A stretch of 5,881 bases of DNA from Tissierellia bacterium (GTDB lineage: Bacteria; Bacillota_A; Clostridia; Tissierellales; Peptoniphilaceae). The stretch's first letter is position 1. Every line of letters begins with the position of its first letter. A model generated the notes under the pieces. The model saw only the letters and a program-made list of their open reading frames with translations. It was not told where the DNA came from and did no database searches. A program made the translations under genes and the position numbers. The stretch lies in the NCBI GenBank assembly GCA_012513395.1, contig JAAZCH010000356.1:1-5881 (forward strand), written 5' to 3'. Below are positions 5,501-5,881 of the stretch, piece after piece.

Positions 5501-5881
5501 TTATGCAAAGTTTCGATATTGATTTGCCTGAGTCATAAACATTTCTGAATACAATCCATTTCTATTCATTAACTCCCGGTGATTACCTTCTTCAATTATT
5601 TTTCCTCCGTCACAAACTAAAATACGATCAGCATACTGAGTGCTAGATAGTCTATGGGAAATAAAAATAGAGGTTTTGTTTTGAGAAATTGATAGCATAA
5701 GGTTAAATATTTCTTCTTCACTTCTGGGATCCAAGGCTGCTGTTGGTTCGTCCATAATGACAAATGGTCCGTCATGGAAAATACTTCTAGAAAGGGCAAT
5801 TTTTTGGCCCTGACCTCCTGAAGGTAATATTCCTTCATCGCTAAACAAACTAGAGATGTATGTGTTTTCTTTCTCAGGGAG
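5501..5881 (-). CDS. ABC transporter ATP-binding protein, C-terminal fragment (exporter type)
   Basis: Partial gene. The minus-strand frame is open to the right edge, giving 126 visible residues from LPEKENTYISS to the C-terminal NQYRNFA; the TTG at 5848 is internal. This is the end of a nucleotide-binding domain that powers an ABC exporter. It contains the signature loop SGGQGQK with Pro in place of the usual first Leu, Walker B FVIMDEP, D-loop ALDP and the switch histidine in ISHR. The tail (ADRILVCDGG, then IIEEGNHRELM and GLYSEMF) fits ATPases fused to or paired with an exporter membrane domain, of the MsbA/multidrug or peptide-export type. Walker A and any membrane domain lie outside the window. 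It converges on the gamma-lyase gene and shares its terminator, so a functional link is unlikely. The exported compound cannot be inferred. Confidence 0.9.
   Translation of the reverse strand, partial: LPEKENTYISSLFSDEGILPSGGQGQKIALSRSIFHDGPFVIMDEPTAALDPRSEEEIFNLMLSISQNKTSIFISHRLSSTQYADRILVCDGGKIIEEGNHRELMNRNGLYSEMFMTQANQYRNFA

Noticed and set aside
5617..5838. Second minus-strand open frame of 73 codons inside the ABC gene
   Set aside because: It overlaps the frame that carries Walker B, the D-loop and the switch His, and its own product has no recognisable motif.
1..5881. Mobile element, CRISPR array, toxin-antitoxin or phage-related system
   Set aside because: No direct repeats, transposase, integrase or small paired genes are visible; gene order and spacing look like ordinary metabolic operons.

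Overview
The window is AT-rich with strong AGGAGG-type ribosome binding sites, a lipoprotein signal peptide, T-tailed intrinsic terminators and a PucR-type regulator. Together these point to a low-GC Gram-positive bacterium, most likely an anaerobic, amino-acid-using member of the Clostridia/Tissierellia. This placement is inferred from style and gene content, since there is no rRNA or other marker gene.

Layout, left to right. Positions 1-2460 are the end of a plus-strand operon: the last 74 codons of a TRAP transporter large membrane subunit (DctM), a complete lipoprotein TRAP solute-binding protein (DctP/TeaA-like), and a creatinase-fold M24 hydrolase that resembles the ectoine hydrolase DoeA/EutD much more than a true Xaa-Pro peptidase. 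A textbook terminator at 2480-2513 closes the operon. Positions 2524-4129 hold a separately promoted PucR-family transcriptional regulator. Positions 4130-4240 are a compact control region with an AT-rich dyad, an extended -10 and a near-perfect 17-bp palindrome. It drives a PLP-dependent methionine gamma-lyase-like enzyme (4241-5434). A hairpin at 5458-5496 separates this gene from a convergent minus-strand ABC exporter ATPase that runs off the right edge.

How the genes may work together. The TRAP system would import a small carboxylated solute, and the M24 enzyme would open or hydrolyse it. Both the binding protein and the hydrolase resemble members of ectoine uptake and degradation systems (TeaABC/UehABC with DoeA/EutD), so ectoine or a chemically related cyclic amidine or amide is the leading substrate guess. 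The PucR-like protein next door is the natural candidate regulator, because this family commonly controls use of nitrogen-rich compounds. The gamma-lyase would release ammonia and a 2-keto acid from a gamma-substituted amino acid such as methionine or homocysteine. A functional link between it and the TRAP/M24 operon is possible but unproven. The ABC exporter looks unrelated.

No tRNA, rRNA, CRISPR array, insertion sequence or attachment site is visible, and no gene-free stretch exceeds 131 bases.
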